Source of the DNA: Pagrus major
Lineage: Eukaryota > Chordata > Actinopteri > Spariformes > Sparidae
Direction of reading: 5' to 3'
Length of the DNA: 64,000 nt
Assembly: GCF_040436345.1 (NCBI RefSeq)
Contig: NC_133225.1
Location: 23,230,040 to 23,294,039 of the forward strand
Made by a program: the position numbers and the translations under genes. The notes below the pieces were generated by a model. That model was given only the letters and a program-made list of their open reading frames with translations, was not told the DNA's origin and did no database searches. This document shows, in pieces, positions 24,101-35,690 of the stretch (position 1 is its first letter; each line of letters begins with the position of its first letter).

Positions 24101-25882
24101 AAGAGTGAATTTGCATTTGCATTCACACATACAACCTCACAAACACTGGTTTGGTCATGGTGTGTGTGTCTGTTTAGAAGTTACACCCCCTTTTAGTCAA
24201 TCTGCATGAACAGTGAATCAGCTGTTCTTTGGCTCGTGACCTACTTTTCCAGAAAATCATTGGCAAGCCTGTGAATCCATTTGGAAGTTATGTGCCTTTT
24301 TGCAATATGCCACTCCACTTGTATTTCAGCTCCCCCTTTTAGCCATTTGGCATGACACAAACGCACACCTTCACACACACACGCACACACGCTTGACCTC
24401 CATGCCAGATTTATCCTCCAAGGGCAAAAACTGCAGCCGCCAAGCTATAGAGCAGCTGGTCACAGATGAAACATTAAATTATAAAATCTCGCATCATCCT
24501 CAGCCCCTACTTAAAGCTCGCTAGCACTGCTCGAAATCGTCCCCTTTAAATATAGTTTGTTCGTTCTAATTATCAATAATCATGTATGGAGTGTGTAGTG
24601 AATCATTGATAGACTGTTGTGTCTTTCAGGCTCGTACTGCAGGTAAATGGCCTCTGAAGTGGTACGCTCCAGAATGTATACAGTTCCACAAATTCTCCAG
24701 TAAAAGTGACGTGTGGAGTTTCGGTATCACCATGTGGGAGGCCTTTTCCTACGGAGGAAAACCTTACAAGGTACCAACTGATTCTGCAGAGCACCATCAT
24801 GTTATCTATCAGTTGTACATTGATTGTTAAATTCTAACCACTATGAGGATTCATCCTGAGCATCACATTGAGTTACAGCTCTTTTTCTGCACTAATTTTG
24901 TTCAGAAAATGAAAGGACCAGAGGTGATGCGCTTCATTGATGGTGGGAACCGCATGGAGAGTCCAGCAGCATGTCCAGAGCAAATGTATACAGTGATGAA
25001 AGAATGCTGGACGTACAAGTAAGAAACTGACTTGTGCATGTTCATGGGTACGAATCGGAGTAGAAACGTCAAAGGTCAATGCTCTTGTAAAACGCATACT
25101 TTATGTCTTTGTTAGTTTATAACAATAATTACATTAATTAAAGATGTCTGGAGTTTGTCAAAAGCAGACTGGAGATAGCCTGGAGATAGCCCTGTTTGTG
25201 TTAGAGTTGATGGCATACAAGCAACCCAGTTGCAGGAATAAATGTTTACAATGTATGTTTATGAAAACTACAGAATTGTTGAAATTTTAAATGTATTTAT
25301 CTTAATTTTTTTTCTTTTCACTTTTATGTCGTGACAACAGTATGTTTATGGTGAGGCCTAATATCCTTGTGGGACACCTTCATCAACCTGGGGACTTGAT
25401 TTGAAAACTGAATTCTCCCAGAGAGATATGATTTAGACCACATTTAAGCAGATTCACCCAAAACCAATGCAAAGAAGTTGATTTAACAAAATATTATAAT
25501 AAACAGCATAAAAAACCTCGGGCAAGAGTGCACCACAATTTTGTTTTTTAACAAGCTGGCTAACAACGTCATACTCAACAGCTTTGCAGCAGTTACTGTA
25601 CTATGACCATGTCTAAAGCCTGACTGCTGCTGTGGCTTTGTTGTATTTGAGATTCTGTCAGCCTTAGACAGCACTGTGGTCTCTTAAGATCTTGTGGCAT
25701 TGCTTCCATGAATCACAACCTCTGAAATGTCTGTTCTGTCCCCTTCTCTCTCCTCACTCACCAGGCATGAGGAGCGTCCTGACTTCAAGAAGGTTGAGGA
25801 GTCCATGAGGTCTTACTATAACTCCATATCGAACGAGGCCGAGCCTGAGGGAGCTGCAGCCGCTGCTAAGCCTGTCAAGTAG
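18134..25882 (+). CDS. zap70: ZAP70, Syk-family protein tyrosine kinase (complete, 12 coding exons, 600 aa)
   Basis: Exons: 18134-18538, 19491-19651, 20164-20302, 20396-20477, 20645-20664, 20746-20785, 21903-22086, 22176-22382, 22824-23016, 24630-24770, 24906-25018, 25765-25882 (1803 nt). All introns are GT-AG and the frame is continuous. ZAP70 binds doubly phosphorylated ITAMs of the T-cell receptor and phosphorylates LAT and SLP-76. N-SH2 spans about residues 11-105 (FLLRQ, phosphotyrosine Arg38); C-SH2 about 164-256 (FLVRD, Arg191). Interdomain B follows, with Tyr277 (NGYTPPP, human Tyr292) and Tyr304 (ESPYHNP, human Tyr319). The kinase domain has a GSGNFG loop, Lys352, HRDLAARN (Asp444), DFG (Asp462) and activation-loop Tyr475-Tyr476. 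The N-SH2 sequence is much closer to ZAP70 than to SYK. Human ZAP70 is 619 aa; the shortfall is mainly in interdomain B. The human Tyr315 position is Ala300 here. Start context is CACCATGT. Confidence 0.96.
18680..18930. repeat. CAGTG-type MITE split by a foldback MITE (ZAP70 intron 1)
   Basis: Halves of a dispersed element (GTGATGAAATGTAACTAATT... up to 18733, and AGTACTTGTATTTTACTTGA... from about 18848) lie on either side of a foldback element at 18734-18835. In other copies of this element in the window the two halves are continuous, so the foldback inserted into it. Confidence 0.6.
18734..18835. mobile_element. Short foldback MITE, copy 1
   Basis: Begins CTCCAATTTGTAAGAAA and ends TACAAATTGGACC, with TTTTTGTGTCTCATTCCCAA inside. 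It is related to the larger copies at 29023-29180 and 32315-32488 but internally deleted. Confidence 0.6.
19765..20040 (+). repeat. Dispersed teleost MITE-like repeat (ZAP70 intron 2)
   Basis: Carries AATAAAATGTCAGAAAATGG, CAATACAAAGATATTCCGTT, TACTGTCATACAGGA and, at its end, AACTAATAGGTTAATTGTTG followed by CAGCTCTAA, in the order of a very widespread fish repeat. Confidence 0.6.
20875..21740. repeat. Cluster of CAGTG-type MITE fragments (ZAP70 intron 6)
   Basis: Repeated phrases such as AGTCATACTTGAGTAAAAGT, ACTCAAGTACCTGTA, TTTCATAGTCGTACTTGT and AGTAACTAGTAACTAGTAAC identify fragments in both orientations. They fill most of the 1.1-kb intron between exons 6 and 7. Confidence 0.65.
23408..23811. 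mobile_element. About 400-bp MITE with terminal inverted repeats (ZAP70 intron 9)
   Basis: The left end AAGGATTATTTCACCCAAAA is the reverse complement of the right end near TTTTTGGGTGAACTTATCC. Internal segments (TTGAAGTTTCGCAGTCCACA, GTCTGGAGCTTCACTGCAAA, AGCAAGTTCCCACCCACTTC) match a common teleost interspersed repeat. It has no coding capacity. Confidence 0.75.
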
Positions 25883-26270
25883 ACAGAAACAAGGCACATT
25901 CTGTCCCAGTGTTGCACAAAGCATCCTTTCAACTGGCCATTAAACAACCAAAACAAAGAGCTTTTTATGAACGGTGCACACTGACCAGCTTCGACTACAG
26001 TAGCGATACAGCTAAACAGGCCTCAGTGACAATAAATGTGCATTTGCAAATTAGACTTCAGTGTGTCAGCCATGTAAGGAGGACCTCTGTCTGTCTGTCT
26101 TGTCTGTCTGTCATGGTTTGAATGTTAAATGTTGACGTCTTTACATTGATGACAAATTAATTTCATATTCTGGTATTTTGGAGTACAATAGGAGTACATG
26201 TACAACCTGTTTTTTCACTGCATCTGCCATCACCTATGAAATCTTTATTGTTGTTTTTATGCCAAATAAA
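25883..26270 (+). terminator. zap70: ZAP70 3' UTR and polyadenylation signal
   Basis: After the stop codon at 25880-25882 there is about 380 nt of noncoding sequence, including a TGTCTGTC repeat near 26086-26111. An AATAAA follows at 26265-26270, with further A-rich near-signals just after it. This is a typical 3' end. Confidence 0.75.
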
Positions 26271-26299
26271 GTATAATAAAACTGTACACTTTAATGATA

Positions 26300-27690
26300 G
26301 TTTTTCATCATTCCTGTAAAGTCAAGGATTAAAGGTAAGGCTTCATTCATTTATATTCACTGATCACTCATTTGGTGTTATGAATCTTTATGAAAGGTTC
26401 ATAATAATAAAGGCCTACCTACTACATGGACTATTTGTTTCTTTTGGATGCCGAACATGTTTGAAAAGCCCCAAAGACAATTGGTTTAAAACCTTTATTG
26501 TGAATCAGCAGAAAAATATGGGGAACATCCTAGAAACATGAGTTGGATACATGTGCAGAACAGTACATCTGGATCATCTTCATCTTGTCTAGAGAGGAAG
26601 TACAAAACATCTCAAGGCAGATTACTTTAAACATTCTCCCTAAGTAAAAAGCTAGAGAGAAATATAGCCATTCATGATGTTTTTGTATAGCACTAAGTGA
26701 ATAAATAATCTGTTTAAATAACTAGTAGTTTAAATGTGTGTTCAGATACTTATGTGAAAGGGCTGTGAATAGATTTGATCTGGTTATCTAGAATCATTTA
26801 TCGCAGATATTTCCTCCTGTTGTCCTGTCAGTAATTCAAACATGGTGTATTGTGGTTTATTATGACTGTGTTATAAAATAAATGTGGTTAGTCAGAATGC
26901 CTCCTGCCATTCACTGACTGCATCAGAGGAAGCACCTCTGAGCTGCCAGGCACCACTGAAGGGCACACGACACCGGAAGTTCAGGAATTAGTCTTCAAAA
27001 TAATGGCGCAAAGTGTTCACAGAGTAAATCTGACCTACACATGGGATCTTTCCCTCAGGTGCAGTTATACTTAAAGCCTCAAATGTTTTGATTTGAAAAA
27101 TTATAAATACCCCAATTGAAAAAAGCCTTAGTGCAAGATAAAGACCTGTATTCAAAATTGTTACTGAAGTATTAGCAGGAAAAATGTTAAATCATCTTTT
27201 ACATGACAAAATATAATAAAAACAGACTAAAACTCTGAATTATTTTGTTAAAAAAAGCTAAATGTGCTATTTTCCTGCTTTTGAGATGATTTGAAAAATT
27301 GCACCAGTACATTTTGAGGAGATTCTTTATGCCTTTATATACCGAAAAATGCCTTGTGTCTGTCAAGGGGAGTACATTTAACTACACAACAATTTTCTGA
27401 TGGCCGTAGTTATTATCATCTACACAGACCAGGATTTCATACAATATTGCTATTGTCTAGTAACATTTTCAAGTGTTAATGTTTCACATACAGCCAGCAA
27501 GCAGCCGAGAAAAGTAAAAGAAAATATAAGTAAAAATGAATATTGCCAGTATTTTAATCAATTAATTGCCATAACTGGCTTATTAACAATAAAACAATTG
27601 AAATAACAATATTTAATTATCATAAATGGGTATCAATATATAGTTAATACATGTGCTTGATCATATTTCTTATTTTCAGTTTGGTTACAG
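26300..27690. other. ZAP70-MOB3A intergenic, nothing recognised
   Basis: AT-rich sequence with no open frame of note. There is a short GC-richer patch at about 26935-26990 with a CCGGAAGT Ets-type site, but no gene can be attached to it. Confidence 0.5.
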
Positions 27691-27699
27691 TATGAAGGC

Positions 27700-27974
27700 A
27701 GAGGCATATTATTTTGAAGGGTTCTGGCCGGAAGTCATTGCTAGTGTCTCCAGCCTGACACTGGTGTACTTTTCGTTTCGTAGGGAGGAGTCAGACGTTA
27801 GTTTCTGTATTAAAGTGACATGTTTATTGAATTAACAGTAATTATTCAACATGTATCGCACAGTGTATCCATAATGTAGTCTGTGCATGCTGCTGACGTG
27901 AAGCTATCGATCGGGAAACAGACACATTTCGATAAAAGATCGAAGGAAACTGACGGAACAGGAAGGCGGAACAA
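27700..27974 (+). promoter_or_regulatory. mob3a: Candidate MOB3A promoter and noncoding first exon
   Basis: CpG frequency rises from about 27.7 kb. A consensus donor (GGAACAA|GTAAGT) stands at 27974/27975, and a good acceptor (TTTCTTTTTCTGCAG) at 29333 would join it to the coding exon. The transcription start is not determined, and no TATA box is obvious. Confidence 0.4.
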
Positions 27975-29333
27975 GTAAGTTGGGGAAAGTGGCTTTCAAC
28001 TGAGCCATTTCGTCACCGTTTGATCCACCGTCCGACATAATGGGTGTTTTAACACGGTCAATGTGGAAGACGTAATGTGGACTAAGTGTTAAAACGCGTG
28101 TTTGTCGTGTGTTATTTGCTGTTTTTTGTTTTTTTTAGCTGAACGCAACAAGTCGGACCGAGTTAGCTAACGACGGTCACGTCACGAATAAACTTGGTCC
28201 AGTCGTCATGTGCCCTGCTGTTTAATCTCTGGCTTTCATCCTCTAAAGTGTGCTCAAAACGACACGGACTGCGCATTGTCGTATTCATATTGTCTAAAGA
28301 AACCCAGCAGCGCCCTGTTATATTAGTAACAGACGGTTTGAGTTGGTTTTATTGTCATTCCGCAGATTCTTGGTTTCACGGCGGAATTAGTGTCTGAAAG
28401 AGGAAATGACTCATGTTCACTTCAACACGATGTTTCATATTTAAAGCCTTCCTGCTGCTGTCACTGTTCAGACTTGTCGTTTCACAGAGATGTAGAGGAT
28501 TACAGTGATCTCAGGCATGCTCACTTTTCTCACCAGTTAGTGCTGGATGAAACAAGTCAAGTAAATAATAAACTAAAATGGTTGTATCTGGTGAGAGTCA
28601 GTATTATTATAGTATTTATATTTTTCTACCAGACATTTATGGCTTCATCTTGACAGGTCTTTTTTTAATGGCAACATTAACACTATGAAGTTTTTATATT
28701 TGCCTCAGAACATGGACAAGGGGCTCATATTTTACTACATAATGCAACTTCAGGCCCAAGACAATGCAAAAAACTGGGACACAGATGCTCTTATTGTGTA
28801 ATCAACTCTCATGTGTTATGTTTAAAAAGCGTGGGAGTTTGTAAAAGAGCTGAAAAGCTCACTTGCTCACTGATTAATTTATCAATAGATAAAAGATATT
28901 ACCTAGTTCAGGCTTCTTAACTGTTAGGGTTTGCAGCTTGTTTTGTGATAGTAAACTGAATCTGATTTGGGTATTGTGATGGACATGCGTTCCTTATTTT
29001 TGGACATCAAAAAGATGATCAAAGGTCCTATTTGTAAGAAAAAAAGTTGATTTTTGAGTCTCATGTCCAACTCGTCAAATACTGAAGCATTTGGATTGTA
29101 GGTCAGGTCGCCCTCCATCCCAAAGTGTCAGTCTTTGACGAGTTGGGGATGAGACTCAAAAATCAACTTTTCTCACAAATATAATAAAAAAACAAAACCT
29201 GATGAATAATTAATTGTGAAGACTGTAATATTTTGTAAAATGTAATGCATAAAAATCAGGCTTGACATAAGTTATGCATGTCAGTGAAAATGTACATCTG
29301 TTAATCAAACTCTGTCCCTTTCTTTTTCTGCAG
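27975..29333. other. Probable MOB3A 5' UTR intron
   Basis: No coding exon seen. It holds a foldback MITE at 29023-29180 immediately before the coding exon, and a GTGATAGTAAACTGAATCTG fragment near 28945 of the same dispersed repeat class as that at 19765-20040. Confidence 0.4.
29023..29180. mobile_element. Foldback MITE, copy 2
   Basis: Arms of about 50 bp. The left arm (ATTTGTAAGAAAAAAAGTTG..., ATTTTTGAGTCTCATGTCCA...) is the near reverse complement of the right arm ending CAACTTTTCTCACAAAT. The arms are close enough in sequence to form a long hairpin, 150 bp upstream of the MOB3A coding exon acceptor. Confidence 0.8.
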
Positions 29334-29486
29334 GATCACAGACTGAGTCGCCACAAATACCAGAAGACAATCCATAACAACAACTCTGTGCTGGTTTTTG
29401 ACACAATTCTTGACCGCTTCCATTTCAACGGTAAATAATTCACCAGAAGCATTCAAACAAGTCGCCCGCCGCCGACACATGCAACC

Positions 29487-32400
29487 ATGTCCATGGCCCT
29501 GAAACAAGTCTTCAACAAAGACAGGACATTCCGGCCCAAGCGCAAGTTTGAGCCCGGGACGCAGCGCTTCGAGCTGCACAAGAAGGCCCAGGCATCTCTG
29601 AACGCAGGGCTGGACCTGAAGCAGGCTGTGCAGCTGCCCCACGGCGAGGACCTCAACGACTGGGTGGCCGTCCACGTGGTCGACTTCTTCAACCGCATCA
29701 ACCTCATCTACGGCACCATCAGCGACTCCTGCACCGATCAAACCTGCCCCGTCATGTCCGGTGGGCCCAAGTACGAATACCGCTGGCAGGACGAGCACAA
29801 ATACAAGAGGCCGACAGCGCTGTCAGCCCCCAAATACATGAGCCTGCTCATGGACTGGATCGAGGTACAAATCAACAATGAGAACATCTTCCCCACCAAC
29901 GTCGGTAAGTGTTGAGAGTGGCTACAGATGGCATGTTAAGACTTTGGCTCTTCAGGATTAGGTCACAGACTTTTTGGTTTTGTGTCCTCTAAAACTTGTC
30001 AAGAAATCCGACTGTAAAGGATCTCGGGGATTGCTTCATACCTCTGAATCAGATGGTGAACTCTGCTTGTGAGCACACCAAGCCTTCACCCATTCATAGA
30101 CAATGAGCACAGACTGCTGACCTCACAAATTATTGTCAGTTATGCTATTCCGATTAATTATCGGCTCAGATAATAATGATCAGTGCTCATCCCAAATCAC
30201 AAGAGCTCTAAGTGGGTTCATATAATTTTGTCTGCACAAAAAGCTGCTACTAAAAGCCATTGGTATATAGATAAGTAGTGATATAAAACGGACAGAAGCA
30301 GTAAACTCTCACAGTTGAGAATCTGTAATGCGTTAACCACCTAGCGGAGAGAAAAGCTGAAAACAACATATTTATTCTGCAGAAAGTTATGCTTATTTAA
30401 TCAGATTTCTCTACTGAGTAATTTTGATTTTGGGAACTCTAAAACTTACTTTGATAAAACAAAGGAAAAAAACAGGCCAAAATGTTGCTGTAACATGCAA
30501 AAATGTGGTATTTTTACTCATTAAATGGCTTTTTAATGATTAATCTTTCTTTCAATAGACTCATTCATTTTAGCACTAGTCACACAAAAGACCAAAAACA
30601 TGCCACTTTAATGATTAGCACGTAAAAATTTAAAAATGAGATGAAGCATTTAAAATCTGAAGCCACTGTATTTCAAAAAGAGATAACCAAAAGATGTTTT
30701 AAATTCAGTCTGCAAGGCCACATTTGTCAGATTACCTTCAGTGTGCACATAGCAAACACTATCAGTTAATCTCCTGTAGCATTCAGGGTTTTCTATTATC
30801 TCAGTCTGCAGCTCAGTGCTTGTGTGCGTGCCCTGTGCTTGGCATCTGACTAACTACAGAAACATCAAGGCAGTGGATTTAAAAATGGGTCAAACAATGT
30901 ACAGGCGGCTATGAATAGAAACGACCTCTGACGCGTCTGTCCTCTGGAACAGATTCCTGAAATATTATTGAATTAGTCAAAGCAAAACGACATACTAAAT
31001 TAATCACTTGGTTAGAGTGGAGGCTTATCCCCCAGACCAAGTCATGTTGGTTTCCATTCACGGATGACGTGCCATGAGCTGGGTTCTTAAGCTTGCTGGT
31101 ATCTGACCTGAGGGGCTCCAGGGGACAAAAGAGGACAAGAAACACATTGAAAATGTTGTTAAAATCTTCTGTGAGAACTGCTTTAAATACATCAATATTT
31201 CAAAGATGTTCCTTTCTGTGAAGCAAGTAGCCAAAGGTCATCGTGGATTGACCGTAGCGTTTTCCTGTCTCTATCTGTCTGACTCTCAGGTACTCCCTTC
31301 CCTAAGACCTTCATGCAGGTGGCTAAGAAGATTTTGTCTCGTCTGTTCCGGGTGTTTGTCCACGTCTACATCCACCACTTTGACCGCGTGAGCCAGATGG
31401 GGGCCGAGGCTCACGTCAACACCTGCTACAAGCATTTCTATTACTTTGTTACTGAGTTCAACCTCACGGACCAGAAAGAGCTGGAGCCTCTGGTGAGTCA
31501 AAGAGGGGATGAGGTCTAAGACGGAGCTAGAGATTATGTCTAAAATATGTGAATAAAAGCTTTGACGTGCTTTGAAATAATGGGATTTCAAACACTCGTT
31601 CCTGAACCTTCTAAAGTAGAGTTTTCAGCTTTTTCTGAAGAAGTTAGCAGTGTCACTCATGAACAAAGTTATGATATGATGAGCATAACTCAAGCAGATT
31701 TATGCACATGAAATTACTAAACTGCAGTTATAGGTACATAATAAAATAAAAAAGTAGAGCTCACAGATTCTAGATCTTTAAGGCTGATGTTGCTATTTGA
31801 CGAATAATCTAAAATCTTTTGATAAGAATCACTTACATTTTTAAAGAATTGCGACCAAGATAATGTATTAACTGTACATTTTACAGAAGTAAAATAAACT
31901 CATCAGCACCCCCCGGAGGACAAACTATTAAATAGAGACACTGTTTCTTAATGACCTCAAACACATCTTGGGCATTTCTCCTTGCTATATCTTGTTATTT
32001 ATGTGCTGATGTAAGACAATAATGATGAATCCCCAATAAGCTTAAATAGATTGGACAGAGTAAAGTACTGGGTCAACCGGTCCTGTGTTTAGAGTTTGTC
32101 AGTAAAAGGTAAAGTTTGGTTGCTTTTAACTGAAGCTCTCTGGTTTGGAGTTTACTTTTTCTCCGCAGTCTCTGTTTGTACTTTCAGATATCTGCTTTAT
32201 TTGACTGTTTCATCGTGCTTGCTTTCAGCTATACACAGGAGTTGTGTTAAGCAACTGCTGGTGAAAAACCCCACATTTCCTGGTGTGCTGCCTCATAATA
32301 AAAGCTTTTAAATGTGCTATTTGTAGGAAAAGTTGATTTTTGATTGTCATTTCCAACTCGACAAATATTGATGCTCTGTTTCCCAACTCGTCAAAAAAGT

Positions 32401-33575
32401 CCTGTCCAGTCTGTCCTACAATCTCAGTTTTTGACCAGTTGGAAATGAAACTCAAAAACCAACTTGTCTTAAAAATGGGACCTATTTAAATAACAAGATA
32501 TCTGGGGACTATTATTGTGAAGAATTAATGGGAAATGAAAAGTGTTTCTAACCAAATTAGCAGAGCTTTTCTATCGGCTATTCTTTGACAGTATGCGGTG
32601 ATGGGGAGTATTTACAGCCACTCATTTGACCACTACTCAAGACAAGTACATCGTTACTTAAAGACACACCTTCAAGCTGATTGCCTTATCATAATGGAAA
32701 TGCAAACCCTGCTGCGCTGGGCTGATATGCCGAGTCAAGATGAGCATGCACGTGTGTACGGAAAAGCCACATGTCTCCAGTGTTTCGTGATTGCTAGTGA
32801 AAAGTCCTGGCTTGCTCTAGAGGACTACTGTAGGGATTTAAGATGCAGGCCGTGATTGCAGCGGAAATTGCAACATGTAAACAGTGATTTGCAACATGAG
32901 ATCAACTCCTCTTGCAATCATTTTAAGATGTTAAATTAAGATAATCAAAGTAAGAGTCAAATTTATTAGCAGTTTGCGAGTGGCCATCATTTGTGAAACA
33001 GGATGTTGCCACCATATGCGATCTGCATGTAAGCAGCCCTGGCAAAAATCATTAATTTGAAACCGGGACCTGGCTGGGGACCTTTTTGTTGTGTGTGTGT
33101 GTGTGTGTGTATATATAATTACAGTGTCATTCGTTATAAAGACACATTTATGTTGGTTTCTTATTAATTTAGATAATGTAATTTATTTCGGCTCTCTTGA
33201 AATCATTAATTTACTAGAGAAGATTCTCAGTCGGGCTGAAGTACTGCACAGCCTCAACTGATGTAATACTGTGATTGATTGCGTGCTGATTATTAATTGA
33301 TTTTTAATGACCTCTCCACCCTTTTGTAAGAGATTATACAGTAAGTTCTCTGCCTCGTGCTGTAACAAAGGCCTGTGTGACCAAAGGTTTAGACAGTAAA
33401 CTGTTGTTTTCAATGGAGATAAATGTGTGGATATTTTGACCCGTTTTTATTGGCTGTTTGAACTTACTTACTCCTTCAAGTGTTGTCGCATTTTAGGAGT
33501 ACTTCGCTACTCTAACTCGCTGTTATGTGTGCTTTGTGTCTGCAGAAGGAGATGACCTCTCGGATGTGTCACTGA
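29487..33575 (+). CDS. mob3a: MOB3A, MOB kinase activator 3A (complete, 3 coding exons, 216 aa)
   Basis: Exons: 29487-29904, 31290-31492 and 33546-33575 (651 nt). GT-AG junctions keep the frame, and the last exon encodes only KEMTSRMCH plus stop. MOB proteins are small zinc-binding adaptors that bind and activate NDR/LATS-type kinases; the MOB3 subgroup is less well characterised and has been linked to MST kinases. The MOB/phocein fold covers most of the protein. The zinc ligands expected from MOB1 are present: Cys82 and Cys87 (CTDQTC), His164 and His169 (HVYIHH). The human MOB3A, B and C proteins are all 216-217 aa and similar. Nearest recalled similarity is to MOB3A/B; the adjacent MKNK2 and REXO1 favour MOB3A. 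The ATG (CAACCATGTCC) is the first in frame, with an upstream stop. The leader is probably spliced (exon start 29334). Confidence 0.93.
32315..32488. mobile_element. Foldback MITE, copy 3 (MOB3A intron)
   Basis: The left arm (TGCTATTTGTAGGAAAAGTT..., CATTTCCAACTCGACAAATA) and the right arm (TTTGACCAGTTGGAAATGAA..., AATGGGACCTATTT) are inverted copies of the same sequence. It is homologous to 29023-29180 but more diverged. Confidence 0.75.
33090..33117. repeat. (TG)n(TA)n microsatellite
   Basis: A TG tract runs into a short TA tract inside the second MOB3A coding-gene intron. Confidence 0.9.
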
Positions 33576-33945
33576 GGAAGCACAACTGACCTGTCGACAC
33601 GCCGGACGAACGCATCCGTCCATGTAGAAGACTGCAGCGGAGAACTTAAAGAACAAACAAATTCAGAAAAGAGTCTATTTTTATATTTAAGTACTGTAAT
33701 CTATTTTAGCCACAAATTGTAGGTTTTAACCAAGAACCTTGTCTTATGAGGCGTTCCTGTTCCTTTTAAAACATTTTATCAGAGCTCAGTATTAAGAGGT
33801 GTATGTTTGTGTTGATGTTTTTCTATTTTATTTGAATCTCAATCATTCCAGGATGCTTCTGTCTTTCTGTCTAAAATGATCTAAAATTAGTACGATTTCT
33901 TACTGTACATTTATAAAATCATTATGTTGTTACATTAAAATATTC
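33576..33945 (+). terminator. mob3a: MOB3A 3' UTR with a weak polyadenylation signal
   Basis: Noncoding sequence after the stop codon. The variant hexamer ATTAAA at 33934-33939 is the best candidate signal; I saw no canonical AATAAA before about 34.1 kb. The true end could lie further downstream. Confidence 0.4.
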
Positions 33946-35044
33946 TCTACTCTATTATAAGTTGAATTTCGTAATCAATATTTAAATCAGCACTGACTGG
34001 ACAGTGTAGCCTGATCTGATGATTTTTTTATTTCCCCCCAGGTTTCTCTGAGAAATGGTCAACAGTTCAGACAGTTTTCCCACTCACAACTGAAGAGTCA
34101 ATGTAGTATTTTTTTCCGGCAGATAAAGTATTACGACAAATGTTAAATTAATAATGAGAAAAATACATTTTTTTTTGTTTCTGGGGATGATTTTATTGAT
34201 TTTTAAAGACCATTTCAGACGTCTAAACAAATGTGGGACCTGGTACTGTTCATTCAAAAGTCACATACATATTTGGAAATGAACTAAATACAGTAATTGC
34301 CTGCTGGTGACTCTCACATTATCAAGTCCGTGTCATTGCACACTTTGGGCCTCTGGCCATAAGGCAGGTTCTCAGATGTCAAACGCGCAGGTGTTCATTG
34401 CAGATACTCTTGGCAGCTGAAGGTCACACGAGACTCAAACCTCACATGACAAAACTCGGGTGGTGGCACATGTTCAGTACAGCAAGTGTGAAATTGTCCA
34501 CCGGGTGGCAGCAGACACCAAAACCTGTCTGTGGTGAAACAGTGAAATGTTACAGTAAATGTTTTGTATCACTTACGCAATCTGCCCAATGTCCCAGTTA
34601 TATCGATGGAGGGGGGAAGTGGAGCCCTCCTAGACTTGATTCAGGTTAATGATTTGACTATAAGCTGGTTATATAAGAAACAGGCCAGACTGTACTGTGA
34701 TGACAACAGAGAGTTTTTGTTTGAATGAACCCGGCTTTGCTTGATTGGGTCAACAGCAGTCATGAATAGGCTTGAGAACAACATTGTCGGTCAGATTTAG
34801 AGGAAGTTACCAGTCACACTGGTTCAGATTATGTAAATAATGAGCAGCAATCTTGCACACAGGAAACACTCCTATGCAAACACTAACACAAGATAACTTG
34901 TGGCAATTAAGTATGAGGTGTGAGATGTATTCAGGATTGATTTATATTAGTAATAATTATTCACAATTTTACTCAAGTAAAAGAACTGAAGTGTAATTGC
35001 AACTAAGTTAACATATTACATGTACTAAGAGTGGTATATATTGT

Positions 35045-35690
35045 CAGTGATGGAATGTAACAAAGTACATTTACTCAAATACCGTAACTAAGCACAATTT
35101 TGATGTTCTTCTACTTTACTTGAGTATTTCCATTTTCACATTCTACTCCTACTTCACTACACTTTGGAGGCAAATATTGTACTTTTCACCTAAGTACATT
35201 TATTTGATAACTTTAGCTACTTTGCAGATTGAATGCTGCATCATTGTTTTTTCAGCAATCAAGTAAAAAAAAACCACAACAATCAGAAAAATGCTGAAAA
35301 TAGAATCTGAAAATCAACCAAGCAGATAATCGATGGACTGTAAACAGTATACATACATGTAAATATATGTATAATTTACTTTTACTTGTACTTTTGATAC
35401 TTCCATTTGATATCAGATACTCAATGTGATAAACCGAAAATCCTACTTACACATCTTGTTTGATGCTTGAATATTACTTACGTACCCAGAAGTCATACCT
35501 GTGAAAGTAAAGATGTCATCTGGCAATACAAGTTTTTTTTTTTATCTGATTGCAGATGAAAATTAATTAATTTAAAAATGCACTACTTTGCACTACTTTG
35601 GCTCTGATGCAGCATGCCATATGCAAGGTAACTAGTAACTAAAGTTATTAAACAAATGTTGTGAAGTAAAAAGTACATTATTTGCAACCA
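35045..35690. mobile_element. CAGTG-type MITE and fragments
   Basis: Begins CAGTGATGGAATGTAACAAA, then TACTTGAGTATTTCCATTTT and GCAAATATTGTACTTTTCAC blocks in the order seen in the other copies. The right end is fragmented. Confidence 0.65.

Noticed and set aside
18134-25882. Call of SYK instead of ZAP70
   Set aside because: The N-SH2 start ([28 protein letters not shown]), the [20 protein letters not shown] block and the linker ESPY motif match ZAP70 better than SYK.
29301-29798. 165-codon minus-strand frame opposite MOB3A exon
   Set aside because: Antisense shadow of the conserved MOB3A coding exon; the sense frame carries the MOB family residues.
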